A program made the position numbers and the translations under genes. Shown here in pieces: positions 42,381 to 52,101 of a stretch of DNA of 64,000 nucleotides. The stretch is from Hyphomicrobiales bacterium (GTDB lineage: Bacteria; Pseudomonadota; Alphaproteobacteria; Rhizobiales; Rhizobiaceae): NCBI GenBank assembly GCA_900472575.1, contig UCIV01000003.1, positions 225,230 through 289,229 of the forward strand, read 5' to 3'. A model generated the notes under the pieces. That model did not search any database. It saw only the letters and a program-made list of their open reading frames with translations, and was not told where the DNA came from. How positions within the stretch are numbered: position 1 is the stretch's first letter; every line of letters begins with the position of its first letter.

Positions 42381-43754
42381 ATGACCGATCCGAAGATTTT
42401 TGCGGCGCGCTTCCCCGGTGACTTTCTCTTCGGAGTGGCGACTGCCGCCTTCCAGATCGAAGGTGCGACCAAGGTCGACGGGCGCAAACCATCGATCTGG
42501 GATGCATTCTCCAACATGCCGGGGCGGGTGTTCAACCGTGACAACGGCGATGTCGCCTGTAACCACTACAATCGCCTGGAAGAGGATCTCGATCTGATCA
42601 AGGAAATGGGTGTCGAGGCCTATCGGTTTTCGATTGCCTGGCCGCGCATCATTCCGGAAGGTACCGGCCGCATCAACGAAAAGGGTCTGGATTTTTATGA
42701 TCGGCTGGTCGATGGCTGCAAGGCGCGGGGTATCAAGACCTATGCAACGCTCTATCACTGGGATCTGCCGCTTTCCCTGATGGGAGATGGGGGCTGGACG
42801 GCACGGTCCACCGCTTACGCTTTCCAGCGTTACGCAAAGGTCGTCATGGCCCGGCTTGGTGACCGGCTGGACGCTGTCGCGACGTTCAACGAGCCGTGGT
42901 GCTCCGTCTGGCTATCGCATCTTTATGGCGTGCATGCGCCGGGCGAGCGAAACATGGAGGCGGCACTGGCCGCCATGCACACGACCAACCTTGCTCACGG
43001 TCTTGCTGTCGAAGCCATTCGGCACGTGACGCCGAATGTGCCGGTCGGGCTGGTGCTGAACGCCCATTCCGTCATTCCCGGTTCCGAGACCCCCGAGGAC
43101 AAGGCTGCGGCCGAGCGGGCCTTTGATTTCCATAACGGGGCCTTTTTCGGCCCGGTGTTCAAGGGGGAATATCCCGCATCCCTCATCGAGGCGCTCGGCA
43201 GCCAGATGCCGAAAATCGAGGATGGCGATCTTTCGATCATCAGCCAGAAACTCGACTGGTGGGGGCTCAACTATTACACACCGATGCGCGTGACCAACGA
43301 CTCCGCGGAGGAGGCGATCTACCCCGCCACGCAGGGAGCGCCCTTCGTCAGCCAAAAGGTGACGGATATCGGTTGGGAAATCTACGCGCCGGCGATGAAG
43401 TCGCTGGTGGAGGATCTTTATCGTCGTTACGAGCTGCCCGATTGCTACGTGACCGAAAACGGTGCCGCCTACAATATGGGACCGCAGAATGGCGAGATCG
43501 ATGACCAGCCGCGACTGGATTATTATGTCGAACATCTCTCGGTCGTGGCGGATCTCGTTTCGGACGGTTATCCGGTGAAGGGTTATTTCGCCTGGAGCCT
43601 GATGGACAATTTCGAATGGGCTGAAGGTTACCGCATGCGCTTCGGCCTCGTTTACGTCGATTACGAGACCCAGGAACGGATGATCAAAAAGAGCGGAAAA
43701 TGGTATCGCGAACTGGCGTCGCAATTTCCCGGCGGAAATCATCGGATGGCTTGA
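42381..43754 (+). CDS. beta-glucosidase, glycoside hydrolase family 1
   Basis: A 457-residue cytoplasmic (no signal peptide) retaining glycosidase. The N-terminal signature is DFLFGVATAAFQIEGATKVDG, the acid/base Glu is in VATFNEPWCSVWLSHLYG, and the nucleophile Glu in CYVTENGAAYN. YFAWSLMDNFEWAEGYRMRFG is the conserved GH1 C-terminus. It releases sugars from imported beta-glucosides or similar glycosides. Divergent from the periplasmic dehydrogenase operon, which may act on related sugars. No transporter is adjacent. Confidence 0.95.
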   Translation: MTDPKIFAARFPGDFLFGVATAAFQIEGATKVDGRKPSIWDAFSNMPGRVFNRDNGDVACNHYNRLEEDLDLIKEMGVEAYRFSIAWPRIIPEGTGRINEKGLDFYDRLVDGCKARGIKTYATLYHWDLPLSLMGDGGWTARSTAYAFQRYAKVVMARLGDRLDAVATFNEPWCSVWLSHLYGVHAPGERNMEAALAAMHTTNLAHGLAVEAIRHVTPNVPVGLVLNAHSVIPGSETPEDKAAAERAFDFHNGAFFGPVFKGEYPASLIEALGSQMPKIEDGDLSIISQKLDWWGLNYYTPMRVTNDSAEEAIYPATQGAPFVSQKVTDIGWEIYAPAMKSLVEDLYRRYELPDCYVTENGAAYNMGPQNGEIDDQPRLDYYVEHLSVVADLVSDGYPVKGYFAWSLMDNFEWAEGYRMRFGLVYVDYETQERMIKKSGKWYRELASQFPGGNHRMA

Positions 43755-44004
43755 TAAAAGCCAGACGTAATAGGGGCTTAGGAAGAGTTTTTCGCTCGCT
43801 CGCCAATAATTGAAATTCCATCCCTAGGAATTAGGGTAGGGCCGGGGCATTGATCTGCCACCAACAAGGCTGCTAGGCCTTTTCCAAGAGAAAGCCGATC
43901 GAAATGCTCCGGAAAGTCACCTGTCATCGAATGTGCCGTCTGGGCGCGTGATCGAGCGGTATTCTCGCCGCCAAGAATGACCTGACTTAACTCGTGAGTT
44001 TCAA

Positions 44005-45123
44005 ATGACCATCCAACATGCCGCGACAACTGTCGCGCCGTCCGTCCGAGCGGAGGGAATAAACCAGGGGGCGTCTTCCGGCACTCCCATGGTTTCCTTC
44101 GAGGGCGTTACGAAGCGCTTCGGCGGTACGGGCGGCCAGCCCGCTTTCACGGCCCTTGACGGGATCGATTTCACCGTTGCACACGGCGCGATCACCGGCA
44201 TTATCGGCCGCTCGGGCGCCGGCAAGTCGACGCTTATTCGTCTGGTCAACGGGCTTGAGAAGCCATCATCCGGCAAGGTCATCGTTGATGGTACGGAAGT
44301 CGGCGGTCTGCCGGAATCAGGCCTGCGGGATCTGCGTCGCCAGATCGGCATGATCTTCCAGCACTTCAATCTTCTGTCGTCGCGCACGGCCTATGACAAT
44401 GTCGCGCTGCCGCTGGAAATTGCTGGCGTCGATGCCAGGACGATCAAGGCCAAGGTCGGGCCGCTGCTCGATCTGGTCGGTCTGGGCGACAAGGCCCGCA
44501 GCTATCCTTCCGAACTCTCGGGCGGCCAGAAGCAGCGTGTAGGCATCGCCCGCGCGCTGGCGACCGATCCGAAGCTTCTGCTTTCTGACGAAGCCACTTC
44601 GGCACTCGACCCGGAAACGACCCAGTCGATCCTCGAGCTTCTGAAGCGCATCAATGCCGAGCTTGGCCTGACCGTGCTTCTCATCACCCACGAGATGGAA
44701 GTGGTGAAGACGATCGCGACTGATGTTGCGGTGATCGACAAGGGCCTGATCGTCGAATCGGGCCGGGTCTTCGATGTCTATGCCAGCCCGAAACATGATA
44801 CGACACGGACGCTGCTTGCATCATCCCTGGCGCTGCCTGAATGGCTGCGGACAGGCATCAAGCATTCCCCTTCGGCCGGAGACCGGGCGCTGGTGCGACT
44901 TGTCTTCTTCGGAGAGACCGCTTTCCAGCCACTGACTGGCCGGCTCGTTGCCGAGCTTGGTTCGGACGTCAATATTCTTGCCGGCGGGATCGAGGAAATC
45001 GGCGGCAAGCCGTTCGGCTCACTGGTCGTCTCCTATTCCGCTGATCCTGCGGTTATCGAGCGGGCCAATCGCTTCTATGCCGAAACCGGCCTTTCCACGG
45101 AGGTGCTCGGCTATGTCTCCTGA
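44005..45123 (+). CDS. metN: methionine ABC transporter ATP-binding protein MetN
   Basis: A 372-residue ATPase with Walker [10 protein letters not shown], signature [15 protein letters not shown], Walker [13 protein letters not shown], switch His in [10 protein letters not shown], and a C-terminal NIL domain of about 75 residues ([23 protein letters not shown]…) that senses methionine in MetN proteins. The N-terminal 28 residues before [11 protein letters not shown] are longer than usual. It overlaps metI by 11 bp. No SAM riboswitch was recognised in the 250 bp upstream. Confidence 0.95.
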   Translation: MTIQHAATTVAPSVRAEGINQGASSGTPMVSFEGVTKRFGGTGGQPAFTALDGIDFTVAHGAITGIIGRSGAGKSTLIRLVNGLEKPSSGKVIVDGTEVGGLPESGLRDLRRQIGMIFQHFNLLSSRTAYDNVALPLEIAGVDARTIKAKVGPLLDLVGLGDKARSYPSELSGGQKQRVGIARALATDPKLLLSDEATSALDPETTQSILELLKRINAELGLTVLLITHEMEVVKTIATDVAVIDKGLIVESGRVFDVYASPKHDTTRTLLASSLALPEWLRTGIKHSPSAGDRALVRLVFFGETAFQPLTGRLVAELGSDVNILAGGIEEIGGKPFGSLVVSYSADPAVIERANRFYAETGLSTEVLGYVS

Positions 45124-45781
45124 TATGCTTCTCAACCTGTTGCTCAAGGCGCTTGGCCAGACCCTGCAGATGGTTGCCGCGGCCGGCGTGATCGGTTCGC
45201 TGATCGGACTGCCGATCGGCATCTTCCTTGCCACCAGCGGCCGGGGTGAGTTGTTCCCGGCTCCGGCGATCAACCGCATTGTCGGCCTGATCATCAACGC
45301 GGCGCGCTCCACTCCCTTCATCATTCTCGTCGTGGCGATCATTCCGTTCACGCGGCTGATTACAGGTACGTCGATCGGTACCTATGCGGCGATCGTGCCG
45401 CTGACGATCGCGACCATTCCCTTCTTCGCGCGCCTCGTCGAAGCTGCAATCCGCGAGATCGACAAGGGGCTGATCGAGGCTGCGCGTGCCATGGGCGCGA
45501 CACCGACGCAGATCGTCTTCAAGGTGCTTCTGGCGGAAGCCCGACCTTCGCTGATGGCGGCACTCACCATGACCCTGGTCAGCCTGATCGGTTATTCGGC
45601 AATGGTCGGTGCCGTTGGTGGCGGCGGTCTCGGTGACCTTGGCATTCGCTACGGCTACCAGCGCTTCATGCCGGAAATGATGCTCGCTGTTGTCGTCGTG
45701 CTGATCGTACTCGTCCAGCTCGTCCAGAGCGCCGGCGATGCGCTGGCTCGTCGTTTCGATAAACGTAACCGCAAGAACTGA
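45113..45781 (+). CDS. metI: methionine ABC transporter permease MetI
   Basis: A 222-residue inner-membrane permease with five helices, the usual MetI size. Motifs: [48 protein letters not shown], split here, and the EAA loop [21 protein letters not shown]. Start at 45113 within the end of metN (GGAGG nine bases before). The channel is a MetI homodimer driven by MetN. Confidence 0.95.
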   Translation: MSPDMLLNLLLKALGQTLQMVAAAGVIGSLIGLPIGIFLATSGRGELFPAPAINRIVGLIINAARSTPFIILVVAIIPFTRLITGTSIGTYAAIVPLTIATIPFFARLVEAAIREIDKGLIEAARAMGATPTQIVFKVLLAEARPSLMAALTMTLVSLIGYSAMVGAVGGGGLGDLGIRYGYQRFMPEMMLAVVVVLIVLVQLVQSAGDALARRFDKRNRKN

Positions 45782-45801
45782 GTGTTTCAGAGGACAAGAT
45801 A

Positions 45802-46581
45802 ATGAAGAAATTGATTGTTGCGGCCACTCTTGCCGCTCTCTTCTCCACCGGTGCGGCGCTTGCCGAAACCAAGAAGGTCGGCGTGACGCCCGGTCCGCAT
45901 GCGCAGATCGTCGAGAAGGTGAAGGAAGTCGCCGCCAAGAAGGGACTTGAACTCGATGTCGTTGAGTTCTCCGATTATGTCGTGCCGAACCAGGCGCTGT
46001 CGGATGGCGATATCGACATCAACTCGTTCCAGCACCAGCCTTATCTGGACAACCAGGTGAAGGAGCGGAAGCTCGATCTCGTGAGCGTGGCGAAGTCGGT
46101 CAACTTCCCGATGGCCGGTTACTCGAAGAAGATCAAGGCTCTGTCCGAACTGAAGGACGGCGCATCGGTTGCCATCCCGAACGACCCGAGCAACGGTGCG
46201 CGCGCGCTTCTGCTGCTGGCCGACCAGAAGCTGATCACGCTCAAGGACGGTATCGGCGTGAAGGCCTCGGTTGCCGACATTAGCGAGAACCCGAAGAAGC
46301 TCAACATCGTCGAACTGGATGCCGCCCAGCTGCCGCGCTCGCTCGATGACGTCGATCTCGCCGCCATCACCACCAATTACGCGCTTGCCGCCGGCCTCAA
46401 CCCGAAGACCGACGGGATTTTCCAGGAAAGCACCAAGGCTCCTTATGTCGGCGTCATCGTCGTTCGCGCCAAGGACAAGGATGCCGACTGGGTGAAGACC
46501 TTCGTCGAGAGCTATCACAGCGCGGAAGTGTCGGCCTTCATCGAAGAGAAGTTCAAGGGCGCGATCACGCCGACCTGGTAA
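45802..46581 (+). CDS. metQ: methionine-binding protein MetQ, paralogue 1
   Basis: A 259-residue NlpA-family binding protein with signal peptide MKKLIVAATLAALFSTGAALA and no lipobox cysteine, so it is probably free in the periplasm. The family core KKVGVTPGPHAQIVEKVKEVA, DYVVPNQALSDGDIDINSFQHQ and DAAQLPRSLDDVDLAAITTNYA (split) is present. It lies 20 bp after metI and is followed by a second, similar gene. Confidence 0.95.
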   Translation: MKKLIVAATLAALFSTGAALAETKKVGVTPGPHAQIVEKVKEVAAKKGLELDVVEFSDYVVPNQALSDGDIDINSFQHQPYLDNQVKERKLDLVSVAKSVNFPMAGYSKKIKALSELKDGASVAIPNDPSNGARALLLLADQKLITLKDGIGVKASVADISENPKKLNIVELDAAQLPRSLDDVDLAAITTNYALAAGLNPKTDGIFQESTKAPYVGVIVVRAKDKDADWVKTFVESYHSAEVSAFIEEKFKGAITPTW

Positions 46582-46667
46582 GCACCAACGAATTGCGTTT
46601 CCGGCCACCTCCCAAGATACGAGGCCGGGAACGCCATAAACCCAATAAAATCGTGAGGAAACATCCA

Positions 46668-47444
46668 ATGAAGAAGCTCGTACTCGCCGCCGCATTTGCG
46701 CTTGCTGCTGCAAGCTCGGCACTTGCCGAAGACATCAAGGTCGGCGTCACGCCGGGTGAACACGCCAATATCATGGAAAAGGTTGCCGCCGTCGCCAAGA
46801 CCAAGGGCCTCAACATCGATATCATCGAGTTCTCCGATTATGTCGTGCCGAACCAGGCGCTGAACGACGGCGACATCCAGGCCAACTCGTTCCAGCACCA
46901 GCCCTATCTCGACAACCAGATCGCCGACCGCAAGTTCGATCTCGTTGCCATCGGCAAGACGATCACCACTCCGATGGGCGTCTATTCCAAGAAGGTGAAG
47001 AGCCTCGACGAACTGAAGGACGGCGACACCGTCGCCATCCCGAACGACCCGACCAATGGCGGCCGTGCGCTGCTGGTTCTGGCTTCGAAGGGCCTGATCA
47101 AGTTCAAGCCGGATGCCGGCATCAAGGTTACGCCTTCGGATATTATCGAGAACCCGAAGAAGATCGAATTCTCCGAGCTCGACGCTGCCCAGCTGCCGCG
47201 TTCGCTTGATGACGTCGATGCTGCCGTCATCAACACGAACTACGCCATGGAAGCCGGCCTGAACCCGAAAAAGGACGCGATCGCCATCGAAGGCGAAAAG
47301 TCGCCCTACGCCAACATCATCGTAGTACGCTCCGCCGACAAGGACGCTCCCTGGGCTAAGACGCTGGTCGAAGCCTATCACGACGAAAGCATCCGCAAGT
47401 TCATCAACGATGAATACAAGGGTGCGCTGATCCCGTCCTGGTAA
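46668..47444 (+). CDS. metQ: methionine-binding protein MetQ, paralogue 2
   Basis: A 258-residue homologue of the preceding product with the same order of motifs (IKVGVTPGEHANIMEKVAAVA, DYVVPNQALNDGDIQANSFQHQ, DAAQLPRSLDDVDAAVINTNYA, split). Signal peptide MKKLVLAAAFALAAASSALA, again without a lipobox. It differs most in the middle and near the C-terminus, so ligand preference (L- or D-methionine, sulfoxide, peptide) may differ. Start at 46668 behind GAGGAA. A strong terminator follows. Confidence 0.94.
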   Translation: MKKLVLAAAFALAAASSALAEDIKVGVTPGEHANIMEKVAAVAKTKGLNIDIIEFSDYVVPNQALNDGDIQANSFQHQPYLDNQIADRKFDLVAIGKTITTPMGVYSKKVKSLDELKDGDTVAIPNDPTNGGRALLVLASKGLIKFKPDAGIKVTPSDIIENPKKIEFSELDAAQLPRSLDDVDAAVINTNYAMEAGLNPKKDAIAIEGEKSPYANIIVVRSADKDAPWAKTLVEAYHDESIRKFINDEYKGALIPSW

Positions 47445-47476
47445 TCTGCTGCGAAGCAAAATATTGATCTGTTACA

Positions 47477-47514
47477 GCCCCTTACGCGAGAGAACGCGTA
47501 AGGGGCTTCTTTTT
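47477..47514 (+). terminator. rho-independent terminator of the met operon
   Basis: GCCCCTTACGCG (47477-47488), loop AGAGAA, CGCGTAAGGGGC (47495-47506), then CTTCTTTTT: a perfect 12-bp stem with T-tail. Confidence 0.95.
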
Positions 47515-47593
47515 GAAGTGGTATCTTCCACTTCAATCTTAACTATATCTGAAGGAATACTCGCGATAAACTTCTGGTTTAGAGAGGGGTTCT

Positions 47594-49792
47594 ATGGGGC
47601 TGTTATCATTCCGTTTCCGACGCCCCGTGAACGTTGGGCGCAAGTCCGCCGTGACTTCGATGCTCGGCGCCTTCGCCCTTGTCGTTTTTCTAGTCACCGT
47701 TTTCATTCTCACAGCTGTCAACCGGATCACCGACCACACCAACAATCTCGATGAGCAGCGGTCGCGTGCGACCACCAGCGGTGCCGTTCGGACCTTTCAG
47801 GATCAGCTTCATGCGACGCTGAACGACTATGCCGCCTGGGACGATGCGGCGAATTTCGTTTATGCGCCGGACGGGCAGGACTGGATCATCAGCAATTTCG
47901 GCGATATGACCGTCAACAGCGATCTTTTCGACGTTGCGATGCTGCTGGACACCCATCGCAATGTTCTGATGGCCTATCAGGACGGTCATCCGGTCGATTG
48001 GGCGCCCGGCGACTATTTCGATTCATCGCTCTGGACACTTTTCGACAAGGCGCAGTCGGCCGGCCCGGAGAGCGTGCCGGAGGCGATTGGATTTATCGCT
48101 ACCACCAAGGGTGTTTCGGCGATCGGTGTAGCTCTTATCCGCGAGAAGTCGGGTGCTATCGACGTGTCTCCGGAAAACCGGCGCTATCTGGTTTTCGCAC
48201 GCCATCTGAATGACGAGAAGGTTGCGGCTCTCGGGGAGACCTATGTCATCGGTGGGTTGCATTTCGTCGGTGCAGATGAGGCGCTGCCCAATGCAGTCGA
48301 GATTCGCAACGTGCATGGTCGGCTTCTGGCAAAGCTTGGCTGGACGCCGCGCAAGCCGGGGGACATCAGCTATCTTCAGGTCCGCTCACTGGTTTACAGC
48401 GCAGTGGCCATGGTCGGGCTTTTCTTCCTGCTTCTGCTGGTTGCCGGAACGAATACTCTCAATCGACTGAAAGCCGATGAGGCCTCGGCGCGCCGTCTTG
48501 CGATGACCGACAGGCTGAGCGGTCTGCTCAACCGTACGGGGTTCTTCATGGCTCTCGATGACATGGTGGAGGAAGGCGCGCGCAGCAGGCAGAGCGTGAC
48601 TATGCTTTATCTCGATCTCGACGGGTTCAAGGAAGTCAACGATGCCTATGGGCATGGTACCGGCGACACGCTGATCCGCAGCGTCGCGGCAGGGTTGAGG
48701 ATCCTCGTGGGCGACGGGGCAGTGCTTGCCCGGGTCGGCGGAGACGAGTTTGCCATTGCAGTTCTCTCGGACGATCCGGGCCGCGAAACGGCGATGCTAT
48801 GCGAGCGCATTCTCGGCTTTTTCGAGGAGCCCTTTACCATCGGTGAGCGGGTGGCCGTGATCGGGACGAGCATCGGCATCGCGATATCCGAGCGCGGCAG
48901 CGTTAATGGTGGAGAACTGGTCCGGCGCGCGGACATGGCGATGTATCGGGCCAAGGACAGCGGGCGCAGCCGCTTTGAGTATTACACGCCGGACATGGAT
49001 GCCGAGCGGGAGGAGCGCCACAGGCTCGAAATTGACCTCAGGATCGCCATCGAACGGCAGGAGCTGACCGTTGTCTATCAGCCGGTGGTCTCGGCTCAGG
49101 ATGGCAGGATCGTAGGGGTGGAGGCGCTGGCCCGCTGGAACCGTAGGGGCTATGGCGCGGTCTCCCCGGATGTCTTCATTCCGATTGCCGAAACCTCTGG
49201 CCTGATCGATCAGCTCGGTCTCTTTGTGTTGCATCGTGCCTGCGAGACGGTGAAACGCTGGCCAGGCTTCAAGCTGTCGGTCAACATCTCTCCGGGGCAA
49301 TTCCGCGACCCTGCGTTTCCGCAGAACGTTGCCTACGTACTTCGCCAGACCAAAGCCAGTCCCGCAGACATCACGTTGGAAATGACCGAAGGCTATTTCA
49401 TCCAGAATGCCGACCGGGCGAAAACCTCGATGGCCGGGCTGCGGCGACTGGGCGTTCATATCGCACTCGACGATTTCGGCGCCGGCTTCTCGAGCGTCGG
49501 TTATCTTCGCCAGTTTGGTTTCGACCGCATGAAGATCGACAAATCGCTGATCCATGCGCTCGATCAGGAACGGAGCGCGGTCGACCTTCTGCATGCGACG
49601 GTAGCGCTTGCGCGCTCGCTGGATATCCCAGTCACCGCCGAAGGTGTTGAGACGGATGCCCAGGTGCTGCAATTGCGGCTGACCGGCTGTGACCAGTTGC
49701 AGGGCTACCTGTTCGGTCAACCGATGTCGGCTGACGATATTGACAGCGTTTTCCGGCGCGATGAGCGCAGGGCGATATTTTCGCTGAGGTGA
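47594..49792 (+). CDS. CHASE4-GGDEF-EAL cyclic di-GMP signalling protein
   Basis: A 732-residue membrane protein. A basic start and helix (SAVTSMLGAFALVVFLVTVF) lead into a periplasmic CHASE4-like domain of about 220 residues (DQLHATLNDYAAWDDAANFVY). A second helix (VYSAVAMVGLFFLLLLVAG) follows. The cyclase domain has ARVGGDEFAIAV (intact GGDEF) after LTD-like MTDRLSGLLNRTGF; the phosphodiesterase domain has VGVEALARWNRRG (intact EAL) and LDDFGAGFSSVGYLRQFGFD. Both activities could be present, with one probably regulatory. Monocistronic. The stimulus is unknown. Confidence 0.95.
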   Translation: MGLLSFRFRRPVNVGRKSAVTSMLGAFALVVFLVTVFILTAVNRITDHTNNLDEQRSRATTSGAVRTFQDQLHATLNDYAAWDDAANFVYAPDGQDWIISNFGDMTVNSDLFDVAMLLDTHRNVLMAYQDGHPVDWAPGDYFDSSLWTLFDKAQSAGPESVPEAIGFIATTKGVSAIGVALIREKSGAIDVSPENRRYLVFARHLNDEKVAALGETYVIGGLHFVGADEALPNAVEIRNVHGRLLAKLGWTPRKPGDISYLQVRSLVYSAVAMVGLFFLLLLVAGTNTLNRLKADEASARRLAMTDRLSGLLNRTGFFMALDDMVEEGARSRQSVTMLYLDLDGFKEVNDAYGHGTGDTLIRSVAAGLRILVGDGAVLARVGGDEFAIAVLSDDPGRETAMLCERILGFFEEPFTIGERVAVIGTSIGIAISERGSVNGGELVRRADMAMYRAKDSGRSRFEYYTPDMDAEREERHRLEIDLRIAIERQELTVVYQPVVSAQDGRIVGVEALARWNRRGYGAVSPDVFIPIAETSGLIDQLGLFVLHRACETVKRWPGFKLSVNISPGQFRDPAFPQNVAYVLRQTKASPADITLEMTEGYFIQNADRAKTSMAGLRRLGVHIALDDFGAGFSSVGYLRQFGFDRMKIDKSLIHALDQERSAVDLLHATVALARSLDIPVTAEGVETDAQVLQLRLTGCDQLQGYLFGQPMSADDIDSVFRRDERRAIFSLR

Positions 49793-49808
49793 GGTTATTC
49801 CTCGCCAT

Positions 49809-50129
49809 TCATAGATGCCGCGGAACCTTGGCTTTGAGAAGCTCCACGAGCCTTGGATCCATGAACTGATAGTCATCGGGAATGTCGAGGCAGACGATGC
49901 GTGTGCCGTTCAGCGCGGCCCGGTATCGCGATTGAAGCTTGGCGCGGTGGGCGCGCTCCATCACGAAAATGATGTCGGCCCATTCGACGAGTTCGCGGGA
50001 AAGCGGGTTTTCGGCGTCGTTATTGGTTCCCGCCGAAGATGTCTCGACACCTGGCCAGTCGGCGAAGACGTGTTCTGCTGTCGGGCTGCGCAGCTTGTTC
50101 TGGCTGCAGACGAACAACACGTTTTTCAC
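49809..50129 (-). CDS. short low-molecular-weight protein tyrosine phosphatase-like protein
   Basis: A 106-residue protein. The N-terminus KNVLFVCSQNKLRSPTAEHVF contains a C-X5-R-S phosphate-binding loop as in LMW phosphatases. ETSSAGTNNDAENPLSRELVEWADIIFVMERAHRAKL is also family-like, and an Asp-Asp pair occurs in CLDIPDDYQFMDPRL. It is about 45 residues shorter than classical LMW-PTPs. It may be an active small phosphatase or a divergent relative. It lies 11 bp after trhO in the same direction. Confidence 0.85.
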   Translation of the reverse strand: MKNVLFVCSQNKLRSPTAEHVFADWPGVETSSAGTNNDAENPLSRELVEWADIIFVMERAHRAKLQSRYRAALNGTRIVCLDIPDDYQFMDPRLVELLKAKVPRHL

Positions 50130-50140
50130 CGACCGGTCTC

Positions 50141-51097
50141 TCAGCTGCCGATATGCTTGACGCCACGCTTCTTGGCGAGGGCGATCTGGTGCTGCCGCTG
50201 GCGGTAGCGCAGGCGGTCGGCTTCGCTGCGCGTGTCGTAGCAGTTGGAGCAGGAGACGCCTTCCTCGTATTTAGGAGAGGTGATCTCTTCTGCGGTGATC
50301 GGGTTGCGGCAGGCGTGGCAAAGCTTGTGATTGCCCTCTTTCAGGCCATGCTCGACCGAGACGCGTTCATCGAAGACGAAGCAGGCGCCTTCCCACAGGC
50401 TTTCCTCTTCCGGCACTTCCTCGAGATATTTGAGGATGCCGCCCTTCAAGTGATAGACCTCCTCGAAGCCTTCTTCCTTCATGAAGGCCGTCGCCTTTTC
50501 GCAGCGGATGCCGCCGGTGCAATACATGGCGATCTTCGGCTTGTTGTGCAGGCCGGTATTGTTGCGCACCCAGTCCGGAAACTCGCGGAAGGTCTTGGTA
50601 TTCGGGTCGACCGCGCCCTTGAAGATGCCGATAGCCGTCTCGTAGTCGTTGCGCGTGTCGATCAGGATCGTCTCGGGATCGGAAATCAGCGCGTTCCAGT
50701 CCTTCGGATCGACATAGGTGCCGACGATCTTGTTGGGGTCGATATCCTCGACGCCCATGGTGACGATCTCTTTCTTCGGCCGAACCTTCATGCGCAGGAA
50801 AGGCATCTTCGATGCGCGGCTTTCCTTGTGCTCCAGATTGGCGAATTCCGGCTGGGCGCGCAGATGGGCGAGCAGGCGGGCGATCGCATCGTCGGTGCCG
50901 GCAACGGTGCCGTTGATGCCTTCGCGGGCAATCAGCAAAGTACCCTTGATGCCGTTCTCGTCACAGAAAGCCTGAAGCGGCTCACGAAAATCCTCAAAAC
51001 GCTCGAATCGGGCGAAGTGATACAGCGCCGCAACGAGGAAGCCATTGGTTGTTCCGTCGGTCGCCTGGGATCGAGATGTGATCTGATTGTCTGTCAT
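50141..51097 (-). CDS. trhO: tRNA uridine(34) hydroxylase TrhO (rhodanese-related, YceA family)
   Basis: A 318-residue protein started at ATG 51097 ([10 protein letters not shown]). The N-terminal acylphosphatase-like domain is [24 protein letters not shown] and [21 protein letters not shown]. The rhodanese domain holds the active cysteine in [22 protein letters not shown]. The C-terminal [12 protein letters not shown] and [13 protein letters not shown] form a four-cysteine metal-like site. Relatives hydroxylate U34 of several tRNAs in an O2-dependent route towards 5-carboxymethoxy or methoxy-uridine. Confidence 0.93.
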   Translation of the reverse strand: MTDNQITSRSQATDGTTNGFLVAALYHFARFERFEDFREPLQAFCDENGIKGTLLIAREGINGTVAGTDDAIARLLAHLRAQPEFANLEHKESRASKMPFLRMKVRPKKEIVTMGVEDIDPNKIVGTYVDPKDWNALISDPETILIDTRNDYETAIGIFKGAVDPNTKTFREFPDWVRNNTGLHNKPKIAMYCTGGIRCEKATAFMKEEGFEEVYHLKGGILKYLEEVPEEESLWEGACFVFDERVSVEHGLKEGNHKLCHACRNPITAEEITSPKYEEGVSCSNCYDTRSEADRLRYRQRQHQIALAKKRGVKHIGS

Positions 51098-51114
51098 GGG
51101 GCTCAAATACAGCG

Positions 51115-52101
51115 CTATCGCGCGCCACGCAACGCGGATTCTTCCTCCACCTTTCGAGGCTCAGCCGCGTTCCTGTTGGTCTTGCCGGAGCTGGTTCCCG
51201 CCGCTCTCTCCCAAAGGAGTGCGATCAGGGCGGCCTCTTCCTTCGGTGTCTCTGCCAGCAGGCCTTGAGCCTTTTCCATCGCATCGCGCCGCAGCGTCTG
51301 CTGGCGATTGATGATTGCCGCGAGCAAGCGTGCAAGCCTGTCGCCACTGCCGAACAGGCTGGGTTCCTTATCCGCCAATTCGGTCAGGACCGAGAGATCG
51401 TGCTCGTGGCCCAGAAGATCCACCAGCGTCTTGCATTCGTTCTGTTTCGCCTGCATCGCAGAGGGCCAGATCTCACGCAGAAGCGACAGGTGCATCCAAT
51501 AGGCCTGCCCGCTCTTGCGCAGCTCGTGATAGCTTTCGGCGCCGCCCTGCTTCTCGCATTCGCGCACCGCGGCATGGGCTTTCGCCAGCTGCTTCCTCCA
51601 GGCCTTTCCAAGGTGCTTTGCCGTCTTGCGCGGGGTATCTGAAAGGTTCAGGGCATCGAGCGCGTCGATCGCTTCGCGGCAACCCTCGATCGCTGAGGCG
51701 ATCTTGGCGGGAAGGTCATGTTCTTCCGCGGCGATGCGATCCCTGCGGGCGGTGAGTGTCGTTCGTGCCGTTTCGAGCGCGGTTTTTTCTTCGGGAGAGG
51801 CCGCGAAGTCTGCCAGATAGGTTACGGTTTCGACAAGGGCGGTCGCATCGCGTACGGACGAGAGTTGCCGGGCGATATCGCGGATCCTGGCATTCTCCTG
51901 CCTGCGGAAATCAGGAGCATCCGGCTGGATGAGCCGGTAGAGGGAACGAACACGCTTGAAGCGCTTGCGGACGTCGTGAATGGCTTCGTGCGGGCCGTCG
52001 CGCTGATCTTCGAGATAGCTGATCGCTTTCGAAAGCTGCTGCCGGGCGACGGAACAGAATTCGGCGGTGAAGGGTTCAGACGGCCGTAAACGGTAAGCCA
52101 T
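51115..52101 (-). CDS. CHAD domain protein
   Basis: A 328-residue helical protein. The CHAD hallmark is the run of conserved basic and histidine residues, seen as [21 protein letters not shown] near residue 40 and [21 protein letters not shown] in the second half. CHAD proteins bind inorganic polyphosphate through these positive faces. Its start overlaps the end of the CYTH gene by 26 bp, so the two are co-translated as separate chains. It ends 18 bp from the trhO start on the same strand. Confidence 0.93.
   Translation of the reverse strand: MAYRLRPSEPFTAEFCSVARQQLSKAISYLEDQRDGPHEAIHDVRKRFKRVRSLYRLIQPDAPDFRRQENARIRDIARQLSSVRDATALVETVTYLADFAASPEEKTALETARTTLTARRDRIAAEEHDLPAKIASAIEGCREAIDALDALNLSDTPRKTAKHLGKAWRKQLAKAHAAVRECEKQGGAESYHELRKSGQAYWMHLSLLREIWPSAMQAKQNECKTLVDLLGHEHDLSVLTELADKEPSLFGSGDRLARLLAAIINRQQTLRRDAMEKAQGLLAETPKEEAALIALLWERAAGTSSGKTNRNAAEPRKVEEESALRGAR

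Noticed and set aside
43755..44004. SAM riboswitch or small gene upstream of metN
   Set aside because: The conserved pseudoknot sequence of SAM-II and the SAH core were not found. An 83-codon minus-strand frame (43778-44029) has no ribosome site or recognisable domain and overlaps metN.
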